Below are positions 1 through 7,675 of a stretch of DNA of 17,933 bases, piece by piece. The position numbers and the translations under genes are program-made. The stretch lies in contig NZ_JBKGYF010000031.1 of assembly GCF_046546175.1 (NCBI RefSeq), positions 1 through 17,933 on the forward strand, given 5' to 3'. How positions within the stretch are numbered: the first letter of the stretch is position 1; the number at the start of each line of letters is the position of its first letter. The notes beneath the pieces are model-generated. The model was not told the DNA's origin. It was given only the letters and a program-made list of their open reading frames with translations, and did no database searches. Origin of the DNA: Methanohalobium sp046546175. Its GTDB lineage: Archaea > Halobacteriota > Methanosarcinia > Methanosarcinales > Methanosarcinaceae.

Positions 1-1118
1 TCTTTTTTAGATTCAAGTTTAACGCTATCGCATACATAATGCAGTTCATTGGAACGCTTAACAACAATCCTGGAATCGATACTGCGGTATTCAAGCGCCT
101 TTGTGTGAGGTCGTGGAGTGTAACGGGATATATTAACCTTATCTGGTCTGTAATTTTTGACCCAGTTTACACTTTTATAGAAATCCTCATCTATTTCTCC
201 TGGAAATCCCACTATAATATCTGTAACCAGTGTTAAATCATCGAACCTATCCCTGAATTTTGTTATAATTTCATCAACCTCTGACATGGTATAATTGCGG
301 TTCATGTATCCGAGTACTTTTTCAGATGCTGATTGTATCGGAAGATGCAAAAACTTGTATATTTTATCGTTTTCATAGACCTTTAAAAGGTCATCAAGTA
401 TGGGATACACTGAAAATGGATTCATCATACCTACTCTGATTTTGAAATTACCGGGTATGTATGATACTCTATCCAGCAGTTCTGGTAATAAAACATCATC
501 CTTTTTATCCATCCCATATTGGGCATTATCCTGAGATGTTATCCAGATTTCCCGGCAACCTTCAGAGACTGCAGCCTGAACATCTTCAACAATCGAATCG
601 ATATCAAACGACCTGAGTTTACCCCTTGCCGCCCTGACAATACAATAGGCACATCTGTTGTTGCAACCCTGGGATATCTGGCAGATGTGGATATTTTGAT
701 TGAAACGGGTTCTTGGTACATTTAAAATTCCATCTGGTTCATACGAAAAGATTTCCAGTCTTTTGAGGGGTTTGGCATTGTTTTTTGCACCGTCTATACT
801 AGCAAGTAACTCACTGATTTTTAATATTGAATTAACACCAAGTATATGAGCATCAGGATTATTATCCAAAATATTTTCAAGCTGGACCTCTGGCATGCAC
901 CCGGCAACTATTACATCTACACCGTTTTCACCAAGTTCTCCGATTTTGTGAAGTATTTTTTGTTCTGTTGTGTACTTCACAGTACAGGTGTTTAAAACAA
1001 CAGCATCTGCACTCTTTTCATCAACCAGTTCATGTCCCTGGCGTTTGATTGAGTTCATCATTATTTCAGAGGCTGCCTGACTGGAGGGGCAGCCATAGGT
1101 AGCAACATGGATTTTCAT
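1..1118 (-). CDS. tRNA N6-threonylcarbamoyladenosine (t6A37) methylthiotransferase, MiaB/CDKAL1 (archaeal e-MtaB) type, 3' end outside window
   Basis: This is a radical-SAM methylthiotransferase expected to convert t6A37 to ms2t6A37 in ANN-decoding tRNAs, using two [4Fe-4S] clusters. I translated it by hand; the frame is open from the ATG at 1116-1118 to the left edge (372 residues, no stop). The N-terminal UPF0004 domain shows the three cluster cysteines C10 (TYGCPSS), C45 (NTCTVK) and C74 (AGCMPE). The radical-SAM motif CNNRCAYC lies at residues 152-159 (CxxxCxxC), followed by ITSQD and the LHLPIQSAS and GFPGE motifs usual for MiaB-like enzymes. Family members are about 420 residues, so only the C-terminal TRAM region should be missing. 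No good Shine-Dalgarno site precedes the ATG; a TATA-like GATATATG about 30 bp upstream suggests a very short leader. It lies 50 bp downstream of glpX on the same strand. Distinguishing it from MiaB rests on archaeal context and overall similarity. Confidence 0.93.
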   Translation of the reverse strand, partial: MKIHVATYGCPSSQAASEIMMNSIKRQGHELVDEKSADAVVLNTCTVKYTTEQKILHKIGELGENGVDVIVAGCMPEVQLENILDNNPDAHILGVNSILKISELLASIDGAKNNAKPLKRLEIFSYEPDGILNVPRTRFNQNIHICQISQGCNNRCAYCIVRAARGKLRSFDIDSIVEDVQAAVSEGCREIWITSQDNAQYGMDKKDDVLLPELLDRVSYIPGNFKIRVGMMNPFSVYPILDDLLKVYENDKIYKFLHLPIQSASEKVLGYMNRNYTMSEVDEIITKFRDRFDDLTLVTDIIVGFPGEIDEDFYKSVNWVKNYRPDKVNISRYTPRPHTKALEYRSIDSRIVVKRSNELHYVCDSVKLESKK

Positions 1119-1168
1119 TTTAATGGATATAAAATATATTGAGTAACATATATCTTATGGGACAGCTT

Positions 1169-2260
1169 TCAATAAAGCCGTAGAGGAGTTTCTTCTTTAT
1201 CATGGATATACATGGATTCTGTAAACCTCACAACACCGGAGCTTCCCATGGATATGCTGTGAACTCTAGCATCACCGGTCCCAAAAAGATTAACCTGCTT
1301 TAGAAAGGGTCCAGAAGTTATTCCGGTTGCTGCAAAGATAATATCCTTACCAGGTACAAGTTGATCTGTTTCAAGGATTTCGTTCATATTGTCCTCAGTT
1401 ATACCCATATTTCTCAACCGAGGCATCTTTTCTTCTTTTTCCTTCTCGATTTCTTCACTGGATTTTCCTTTGGCTACAGACGGTAGCAACAGTCTTGCAA
1501 GGACTTTTCCACCAAGTATTTTTATTGCTGCAGCTGTAAGCACCGCTTCACCTGATCCACCTGAACCCATAACTACATGTACTCCTGAACCACGGATGGC
1601 AGTCGCGACACCTGGTATCAGGTCACCATCAGTAACAAGGTTAACACGGGCTCCAGCTTTCCTGATATCCTCAATCATCCTATAGTTGCGCTCTCTGTCT
1701 AAAATGACCACTACTATTTCGTCAATATTCCGATTAAGTGCTTTTGCTACGATATTGAGATTGTCAGCTACAGGTGCATCAAGGTCTATTTTCTCTTCAG
1801 GATGTTCTTTTTCATATCGAACAACATCTGACCCTACTACAATCTTTTCCATATATACATCAGGTCCGTGGAACAACCCACCTCTTTCGGACATAGCCAT
1901 CACTGAAATAGCACCCGGCATACCGTTGGCTGCAAGGTTTGTACCTTCCAGTGGGTCTACCGCAATATCCACTTCAAGGTCACCTTTACCGGTACCTACT
2001 TCTTCGCCTATATACAGCATTGGAGCCTCATCCCTTTCACCTTCACCGATTTTGATGAGTCCTTTCATGTCAAGACAGTTCAACATCCTGCGCATGGATT
2101 CTACAGATACATGGTCTGCATAATTTTTATTCCCCAGTCCTACCTCATGAGCCGCAGCAATAGCTGCAGCTTCTGTTACATTAATCAACCTTGGAAGCAG
2201 GTTTTTTTCAATTGGACCTGCATTTTTCATCATTTCCTCAGCTTTTTTAGGATCACTCAT
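1169..2260 (-). CDS. glpX: Fructose-1,6-bisphosphatase, class II (GlpX family)
   Basis: It is predicted to hydrolyse fructose 1,6-bisphosphate to fructose 6-phosphate in gluconeogenesis, with Mg2+ or Mn2+. Counting from the chosen start, the protein has 363 residues and carries the Li+-sensitive phosphatase signatures of the family: an Asp in NYADH (residue 49), GEGERDEAPMLYIGE (about 72-86), the metal-binding DPLEGT (102-107), TDGD, GSGGSGEAVL with the conserved Glu, and the C-terminal FAATGIT. The open frame extends to a TTG at 2276-2278, but GAGATGAT (2264-2271 on this strand) is a near-match to the archaeal GAGGTGAT site and sits 3 bp before the ATG at 2258-2260, so I chose that ATG. Bacterial GlpX has GGAPEG where this has GGSGEA; the Glu is kept. 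Archaea usually use the bifunctional class V FBP aldolase/phosphatase, so this could be a second FBPase or act on a related sugar or inositol phosphate. Confidence 0.9.
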   Translation of the reverse strand: MSDPKKAEEMMKNAGPIEKNLLPRLINVTEAAAIAAAHEVGLGNKNYADHVSVESMRRMLNCLDMKGLIKIGEGERDEAPMLYIGEEVGTGKGDLEVDIAVDPLEGTNLAANGMPGAISVMAMSERGGLFHGPDVYMEKIVVGSDVVRYEKEHPEEKIDLDAPVADNLNIVAKALNRNIDEIVVVILDRERNYRMIEDIRKAGARVNLVTDGDLIPGVATAIRGSGVHVVMGSGGSGEAVLTAAAIKILGGKVLARLLLPSVAKGKSSEEIEKEKEEKMPRLRNMGITEDNMNEILETDQLVPGKDIIFAATGITSGPFLKQVNLFGTGDARVHSISMGSSGVVRFTESMYIHDKEETPLRLY

Positions 2261-2315
2261 TCCATCATCTCGATTCAATTATCTGTCTAAAAGTTATAAT
2301 AGGACATATATTCTG

Positions 2316-2325
2316 TTTATATAAT
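2316..2325 (-). promoter_or_regulatory. TATA box of glpX
   Basis: ATTATATAAA on the minus strand lies about 60 bp before the glpX ATG. An archaeal start site about 25 bp downstream would give a leader of roughly 35 nt, long enough to hold the Shine-Dalgarno site. It suggests glpX can be transcribed apart from cgi121. Confidence 0.5.
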
Positions 2326-2339
2326 ACGATTTGGGTATT

Positions 2340-2849
2340 TCATTTTAAAACATCGACAAGAGCCACACGCTCAAGAACAATGTCAGGTATTTTTTGTTCA
2401 CCCACAGCATTTATTTCAGGTTCAGTGATGTTAAATTCTGATACGATCAAATCTTTTTTGAATTCATTATAATCTAGCAATGTTTTTTCACTGATTAATT
2501 TATTTATACTTTCAAATGCGGATTCAATATTACTATATTGTCCTAGTATAACAATAGCTACGTTATTTGCGCCTTCATGTACCCCCATACTGAAAGCATC
2601 TTCAATCTGGCGCTTTCCGGATGCATACCGCATTATTTCTATACCGGTGTCCTTTGCTCTATTGTTTCCATTATCAATTGCTCTCAACGCCTTATTTACT
2701 GCAAATTCTAGATGTCGCTTCCCTGCAACCTTGTCCGCATTGAGTGCCTGAACTGTAACATTGTTTACTGATGCTATTTCATTTAATTTCTTTATAAAAT
2801 CCTGCACATTATCAAGATTAACCGAACCACTTGAAATTTTTATATCCAT
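2340..2849 (-). CDS. cgi121: KEOPS complex subunit Cgi121
   Basis: This 169-residue protein belongs to the Cgi121/TPRKB family. In KEOPS (Kae1-Bud32-Cgi121-Pcc1) it binds the kinase Bud32 and recruits tRNA by its 3' CCA end for t6A37 synthesis. The family hallmark is the central block: QALNADKVAGKRHLEFA (about 34-50), a long helix with NRAKDTGIEIMRYASGKRQI (63-82), then FSMGV and NVAIVILG (96-103), matching the usual size and order. The C-terminal DIVLERVALVDVLK is also typical. Translation starts at the ATG at 2847-2849. There is no Shine-Dalgarno site, and a TATA-like CATATATG lies about 20 bp upstream, so the mRNA may be leaderless. It is 79 bp upstream of glpX and diverges from thrC. Its link to the methylthiotransferase two genes downstream is the t6A nucleotide. 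Confidence 0.92.
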   Translation of the reverse strand: MDIKISSGSVNLDNVQDFIKKLNEIASVNNVTVQALNADKVAGKRHLEFAVNKALRAIDNGNNRAKDTGIEIMRYASGKRQIEDAFSMGVHEGANNVAIVILGQYSNIESAFESINKLISEKTLLDYNEFKKDLIVSEFNITEPEINAVGEQKIPDIVLERVALVDVLK

Positions 2850-2865
2850 GGTACCAGATTAGACA

Positions 2866-2873
2866 CATATATG
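2866..2873 (-). promoter_or_regulatory. Probable TATA box of cgi121
   Basis: CATATATG on the minus strand is centred about 20 bp before the cgi121 ATG. This spacing puts the start site at or next to the ATG and, with no Shine-Dalgarno site, points to a leaderless transcript. Confidence 0.4.
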
Positions 2874-2989
2874 AATAAGGATAACGGTTGTGGATGGATG
2901 CTCTGTAACAGTGCAGAGGAAAATATATTTATTTACTTGTATTATTTTTGATTTAACCTGATATTATAACATCAATTATTTAAATAAAA

Positions 2990-3009
2990 GATAGATTTTA
3001 AATCATATC
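2990..3009. repeat. Imperfect inverted repeat between cgi121 and thrC
   Basis: GATA-GATTT-T-AAATC-a-TATC reads as two nested inverted arms around T2999. It sits between the divergent genes, about 40 bp upstream of the thrC TATA box. It could be a regulator-binding site, but arms this AT-rich also arise by chance. Confidence 0.3.
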
Positions 3010-3044
3010 AGCCTATTTAAATGGTTACATCAATCAAAAAGTGG

Positions 3045-3052
3045 TTAAATAT
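3045..3052 (+). promoter_or_regulatory. Probable TATA box of thrC-leuS
   Basis: TTAAATAT lies about 40 bp before the thrC ATG. Transcription starting about 25 bp downstream would give a leader of 10-15 nt that just includes the AGGAG at 3076-3080. Confidence 0.45.
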
Positions 3053-3087
3053 CATTTACTATCATCATTCTTTTCAGGAGATTTTCA

Positions 3088-4308
3088 ATGTATCACCTAG
3101 AATGTATTGAATGCGGAAAAAGACACACAAAAGCAGATGTGGTATACACCTGTAGTAAATGCGGAGGATTGCTCGATGTCATCTATGATTATTCCACAAT
3201 TGAACTGGATATGGACAAAATCAAAAAACAATGTCCATCGGTCTGGAAATACAGGGAAATGCTGCCAGTAGATGAAAACCAAGAACCAATATCAATAGAA
3301 GAAGGTGGTACGCCCCTTTATAAATGTGACCGTCTTGCAGATAGGATTGGAATCAAAGGTCTTTATGTGAAACACGAAGGACTCAATCCGACTGGTTCAT
3401 TCAAGGACAGGGGTATGACTGTTGGGGTATCAAAAGCTATCGAACTTGGTATGAAAACCGTTGCATGTGCATCAACCGGTAATACCTCTGCATCACTTGG
3501 AATTTACGGTGCAAGAGCCGGTATCCCTGCAGTTGTACTGTTGCCAGAAGGCAAAGTTGCACTTGGTAAAGTAGCTCAGGCGTTGATGCATGGTGCCAAG
3601 GTTTTGAGCTTAAGGGGTAATTTTGACGAAGCACTAGTACTGGTCCGCCAGCTCTGTGATGAAGAAAAATTCTATCTTCTTAATTCAGTAAACCCCTACA
3701 GACTGGAAGGACAGAAAACCATAGGATTTGAAATTATCGATCAGTTGGATTTTAATGTACCGGACCGGGTGATGTTACCTGTTGGAAACGCTGGAAACAT
3801 CACAGCGATTTATAAAGGTTTTAAAGAATTCATGAACATGAGACTAACAGAAAAAATTCCAAAAATGACCGGTATCCAGTCTGAAGGAGCTGCACCAATT
3901 GTAAAAGCCTATCAGAACAAACAAAATGACATCACACCGGAAACACATCCTGATACAATCGCAACCGCGATACGTATAGGCAATCCTGTTAATGCGAAGA
4001 AGGCACTGAAAGCTATATATGAATCCAAGGGATTAGCTGACACTGTGAACGATGACGAAATAGTGCAAGCTCAAAAAGATTTAGCCCAACTGGAAGGAAT
4101 TGGTGTTGAGCCGGCAAGTGCATCATCTGTGGCAGGGCTCAAAAAACTGGTTGATGAAGGAATTATAGGAAAGGATGAGACAGTGGTATGTGTTACAACT
4201 GGGCACCTACTCAAAGACCCCCAAGAAGTAGTTGATATGTGTCCAAAACCTGTTGTTGTGGACGCCACAATTGAATCAATCCGAAAAGCCGTATTTGAAG
4301 ACAAATAA
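3088..4308 (+). CDS. thrC: Threonine synthase
   Basis: This PLP enzyme converts O-phospho-L-homoserine and water to threonine and phosphate. The 406 residues begin with a zinc-ribbon, C7-x2-C10 and C22-x2-C25, as in many archaeal threonine synthases. The fold-type II PLP core follows, with the Schiff-base lysine K106 in NPTGSFKDRG, the phosphate-binding STGNTSAS loop (about 129-136), NSVNPYRLEGQKT, and PVGNAGN. Near the C-terminus, EPASASS and VTTGHLLKDP are typical. The ATG at 3088 has a strong AGGAG at 3076-3080. The paralogue cysteate synthase of Methanosarcinales (coenzyme M pathway) was considered. The intact zinc-ribbon and the NSVNPYRLEGQKT block favour threonine synthase. leuS follows after 27 bp, so the two are probably co-transcribed. 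Confidence 0.93.
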   Translation: MYHLECIECGKRHTKADVVYTCSKCGGLLDVIYDYSTIELDMDKIKKQCPSVWKYREMLPVDENQEPISIEEGGTPLYKCDRLADRIGIKGLYVKHEGLNPTGSFKDRGMTVGVSKAIELGMKTVACASTGNTSASLGIYGARAGIPAVVLLPEGKVALGKVAQALMHGAKVLSLRGNFDEALVLVRQLCDEEKFYLLNSVNPYRLEGQKTIGFEIIDQLDFNVPDRVMLPVGNAGNITAIYKGFKEFMNMRLTEKIPKMTGIQSEGAAPIVKAYQNKQNDITPETHPDTIATAIRIGNPVNAKKALKAIYESKGLADTVNDDEIVQAQKDLAQLEGIGVEPASASSVAGLKKLVDEGIIGKDETVVCVTTGHLLKDPQEVVDMCPKPVVVDATIESIRKAVFEDK

Positions 4309-4335
4309 GTGGTTTATCAAAGGATGGTCTTAACG

Positions 4336-7227
4336 ATGCAGCAGGATTATAAACCCCATGAAATCGAAAGAAAATGGCAGAAACAATGGGATGAAAACAG
4401 GATATTTGAAGCTGATCCAGACAGCAGAAACAAGTTTTTCATTACTGTGCCCTATCCCTATTTAAACGGAAATCTACATGCCGGACATACAAGAACATTT
4501 ACAATAGGTGATGTTGTAGCAAGGCACAAACGGATGCAGGGTTACAATGTTCTTTACCCCATGGGATTCCATGTGACAGGCACTCCTCTGGTGGGACTTG
4601 CTGAACTTATAAAAAAACAGGAACCAAAGACCATGGAAGTATATTCCAAGTATCACGGAATCCCAAAATATACTCTGGAAAACCTGGACACACCTGAAAA
4701 AATCGTAGATTATTTTACAGTTGAAGCTGAACAATCGATGCGCTCAATTGGATACTCTATAGACTGGAGACGTAAATTCACAACCACTGGAGATGCCTAT
4801 AAGAAGTTTATCGAATGGCAATTCAACCTGCTCTATAAAAAGGGATATATTGTCAAAGGTTCACACCCTGTAAAATGGTGTCCCAGTGATGACAATCCTG
4901 TAGAAGACCATGATATCCTACATGGGGAAGGAGCCAATATTGTAGACTACACATTTATCAAATTCAAATACGATGATGTGATAATTCCATGTGCCACCCT
5001 TCGACCTGAGACCATTTTTGGGGTCACAAACCTCTGGGTTAACCCTGATATAGAACATGTAAAGGTGAAGGTAAAAAAAGAAGATGAAGATGAGGCAGAA
5101 TACTGGATTGTAAGTAAAAGAGCCTACACAAAACTTCGCTATACTGAAAGAGAAGTGGAGTATATAGAAGATGTGTCTGCCAAATCTCTGATAGGCATTA
5201 AAGCAGAAAACCCGGTCACAGGAGATAAAGTAATCAGTCTGCCTGCCTCTTTTGTAACTGATGAATACGGCAGTGGAATTGTAATGAGTGTGCCTGCTCA
5301 TGCACCCTATGATTACCTTGCACTCAGGGATATGTATGATAAAGACCTGAGTGAATATGGTATTGACGAAAATCCAAAAGATATTGAATTCATTTCATTG
5401 ATAGATATTCCAGATTATGGGAAATATCCTGCTGTAGAAGCTGTTGAAGAGTATGACGTTTCCGACCAGAACGACCCGCGTGCAGAAGATGCAACCAGAG
5501 CCATCTATCGCAAAGAGTTCCACAACGGTGTTCTGAAGGATATTACCGGTAAATATGCGAATATAGAAGTATCCAAAATAAAAGATATTCTCACCCAGGA
5601 CCTTATCGAACGGGGTATTGGTGAAATTTTGTATGAATTTAGTGAACCCGTTGTCTGTCGTTGTGGAACCCCATGTGTAGTAAAAATGGTTCGAGGTCAA
5701 TGGTTCCTGAATTATTCTGATCCAGAATGGAAGAACAATGTATACCGTTGCATTGACCAGATGAATATCATCCCTCCTGAATATAGAAACGAATTCAAAA
5801 ACAAGGTGGACTGGCTCAAAGACAAAGCATGCGCCAGGAAAAAGGGGCTGGGTACGCGACTTCCATTTGACAGTGAATGGCTCATAGAATCTCTGGCTGA
5901 TTCAACCATATACATGGCATATTACATAATCGGAAAATTTGTGCAGGAGAACCTTACACCTAAACATATGGTTCCTGAGATGTTTGATTATGTAATCCTT
6001 GGTAAAGGTGATTCTGGTGAGGTGGCTGATAAAAGTGGCATCAGCAGAGATATACTTGAACAGATGCGATACGAGTTTGAATACTGGTATCCGGTTGATT
6101 TAAGGTCATCAGGTAAAGACCTGGTTCCAAACCATTTGCTCTTTTTCCTGTTCCATCATGTCGCAATTTTTGATGAAGATAAATGGCCTCAGGCTATAGC
6201 TGTAAATGGATTTGTGTCTCTGGAAGGACAGAAGATGAGCAAATCTAAGGGTCCATTGTTGACCCTTAATGATGCAGTGGAAAGTTACGGTGCGGATGTA
6301 TCACGAGTTTATATACTGTCAAACGCTGAACAAACACAGGATGCAGACTGGAGAGCCAGTGGCATCGAAGCCACGAAAAAGCAGATTGATCGGTTTTACA
6401 ACTTTGCAAAGGGAATTATAAATTCTGATATATCCCAGAATAAAGGAGAACTGCATCAAATAGACAGATGGATGTTGAGCAGACTCCAGCATTATATAGA
6501 AGAAACCAATAACGCACTTGATACTATTAAAACCCGTAACGCCATTCAAAACTCGTTTTTCTTCCTGTCCAATGATGTAAAATGGTACCAAAGAAGAGGT
6601 GGGAATGCTCTGCTCTATGATATACTTGATGTCTGGGTACGCCTGATGTCCCCATTTGCACCCCATATCTGTGAAGAAATCTGGGAATCCATGCGACATA
6701 AAGAATCTGATTTTGTATCCCTTGCTGCATATCCAGATCATGACCCGGAACTTATCGATAACGCTGCTGAACTAGGAGAAGATTTAATCAGCTGTACACT
6801 GTCAGATATAGAAGAAATAATAAAGGTTACCAAGATAAATCCCAGAAAAATCGTTATCTACACCTCACCTGAATGGAAGATTGAGGCATATCACAGAGCA
6901 CTTTCAATGCATAATGAGGGCAATCTGAATATAGGAAATCTGATGAAAAACCTGATGCAGGACCCAGAAATAAAATCCTACGGCAAAGAAGTACAAAAAT
7001 TTGTACAAAAAATTGCACCAAATATCACAAGTATGGATAGGGAAAAATTCGACAAAATCTATAATGCGAATCTGGATGAAGAATCTGCACTAAAAGAGAA
7101 CCTGAAATTCTTTGAAAAAGAAACTGGATGTACTGTAGAAATAGAAAATGCGGATAACCCTCAATACGACCCGGACAACAAATCCAAATATGCAATCCCA
7201 TTAAAACCTGCTATCTACATTGAGTAA
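4336..7227 (+). CDS. leuS: Leucyl-tRNA synthetase, archaeal type
   Basis: This class I aminoacyl-tRNA synthetase charges tRNA-Leu in the cytoplasm. From the chosen start it has 963 residues, the usual archaeal/eukaryotic size. The HIGH-type motif is HAGH at residues 48-51 and the KMSKS loop is at 633-637. Between them lies the CP1 editing domain (about 200-420), including CATLRPETIFGVTNLW and DEYGSGIVMSVPAHAP, which remove mischarged amino acids. The WCPSDDNPVEDHD and GTRLPFDSEWLIESL segments are also typical. The anticodon-binding and C-terminal domains follow. The frame stays open back to a GTG directly after the thrC stop and includes an ATG at 4324, but AGGATGGT (4321-4328) lies 7 bp before the ATG at 4336, and archaeal LeuRS proteins normally begin with QDYxPHEIE. 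I therefore place the start there. Confidence 0.96.
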   Translation: MQQDYKPHEIERKWQKQWDENRIFEADPDSRNKFFITVPYPYLNGNLHAGHTRTFTIGDVVARHKRMQGYNVLYPMGFHVTGTPLVGLAELIKKQEPKTMEVYSKYHGIPKYTLENLDTPEKIVDYFTVEAEQSMRSIGYSIDWRRKFTTTGDAYKKFIEWQFNLLYKKGYIVKGSHPVKWCPSDDNPVEDHDILHGEGANIVDYTFIKFKYDDVIIPCATLRPETIFGVTNLWVNPDIEHVKVKVKKEDEDEAEYWIVSKRAYTKLRYTEREVEYIEDVSAKSLIGIKAENPVTGDKVISLPASFVTDEYGSGIVMSVPAHAPYDYLALRDMYDKDLSEYGIDENPKDIEFISLIDIPDYGKYPAVEAVEEYDVSDQNDPRAEDATRAIYRKEFHNGVLKDITGKYANIEVSKIKDILTQDLIERGIGEILYEFSEPVVCRCGTPCVVKMVRGQWFLNYSDPEWKNNVYRCIDQMNIIPPEYRNEFKNKVDWLKDKACARKKGLGTRLPFDSEWLIESLADSTIYMAYYIIGKFVQENLTPKHMVPEMFDYVILGKGDSGEVADKSGISRDILEQMRYEFEYWYPVDLRSSGKDLVPNHLLFFLFHHVAIFDEDKWPQAIAVNGFVSLEGQKMSKSKGPLLTLNDAVESYGADVSRVYILSNAEQTQDADWRASGIEATKKQIDRFYNFAKGIINSDISQNKGELHQIDRWMLSRLQHYIEETNNALDTIKTRNAIQNSFFFLSNDVKWYQRRGGNALLYDILDVWVRLMSPFAPHICEEIWESMRHKESDFVSLAAYPDHDPELIDNAAELGEDLISCTLSDIEEIIKVTKINPRKIVIYTSPEWKIEAYHRALSMHNEGNLNIGNLMKNLMQDPEIKSYGKEVQKFVQKIAPNITSMDREKFDKIYNANLDEESALKENLKFFEKETGCTVEIENADNPQYDPDNKSKYAIPLKPAIYIE

Positions 7228-7242
7228 TTTATAAAAGGTCTC

Positions 7243-7266
7243 AGGATTTTTCCCTGTTTATTTTTT
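7243..7266 (+). terminator. Probable terminator after leuS
   Basis: A weak CAGG/CCTG stem-like element is followed by a T-rich run that ends in six T's (7261-7266), starting 15 bp after the leuS stop. Archaeal RNA polymerase terminates on such T-rich tracts. Confidence 0.45.
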
Positions 7267-7530
7267 GTTATATTAATTACTTTTTCACCATTTGTAGGAA
7301 TTTAGAATACAAAAAAGAACCTAGCAGCGTTAAAAAGTCATAAAAACAATAAACATAGGTCAAAAGTTTCTGATTTTGTTTGTTAATATGGATTAATGTT
7401 AGAATCTTATATTTTTAATACTGGATGAAGTCGGCATTATAAAGCTTAAATTTTTAGCTCATTGGAAACTTTTCCTGTCATAAACGATTGATAGAAACTG
7501 GCAAACCCATTCAAGATGCTCAAAAAGAAC
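7267..7530. other. AT-rich spacer without a recognised gene
   Basis: I see no open frame of useful length, tRNA, CRISPR repeat or clear structured RNA here. It separates the thrC-leuS unit from the permease promoter. Short AT-rich runs are common, but no repeat stands out. Confidence 0.5.
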
Positions 7531-7540
7531 TATAAATATA
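7531..7540 (+). promoter_or_regulatory. TATA box upstream of the DMT permease
   Basis: TATAAATATA, preceded by the purine-rich AAAAAGAAC that resembles a BRE, is one of the best archaeal promoters in the window. The permease ATG is 135 bp downstream, which implies an untranslated leader of about 110 nt, long for this organism. Confidence 0.5.
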
Positions 7541-7675
7541 AGGTCATATGGCTTACAAGCTGAATAAGCACAAAATCGTTTCACATGAACACTAATTCAA
7601 TCCATTGCCTAACAGATAATGCAAAATAAGTATTTTTTAAAATTTCCTGGGTTTGAAAATTATTGGAGAAATAGT

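Noticed and set aside
1165..1177. GCTTT-CAAT-AAAGC hairpin at the glpX stop
   Set aside because: A 5-bp stem with no T-run after it is too weak to call a terminator.
1389..2123. Open plus-strand frames opposite glpX (1389-1685 and 1686-2123)
   Set aside because: They are the reverse complement of a clear GlpX with conserved motifs; their translations are Ser/Ile-rich and resemble no protein.
2258..2278. TTG at 2276-2278 as the start of glpX
   Set aside because: The near-consensus Shine-Dalgarno sequence lies between it and the ATG at 2258-2260, so the ATG is the better start.
3088..4308. Cysteate synthase (coenzyme M pathway) instead of threonine synthase
   Set aside because: The zinc-ribbon N-terminus and the NSVNPYRLEGQKT block fit threonine synthase; the paralogue differs in the N-terminal region as far as I recall.
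4309..4335. GTG at 4309 or ATG at 4324 as the leuS start
   Set aside because: The AGGATGGT site is placed for the ATG at 4336, and the archaeal N-terminus normally begins at QDYxPHEIE.
4474..6741. Several minus-strand frames across leuS
   Set aside because: They lie inside a complete LeuRS, have Phe/Tyr/Ile-rich nonsense translations and no start signals.
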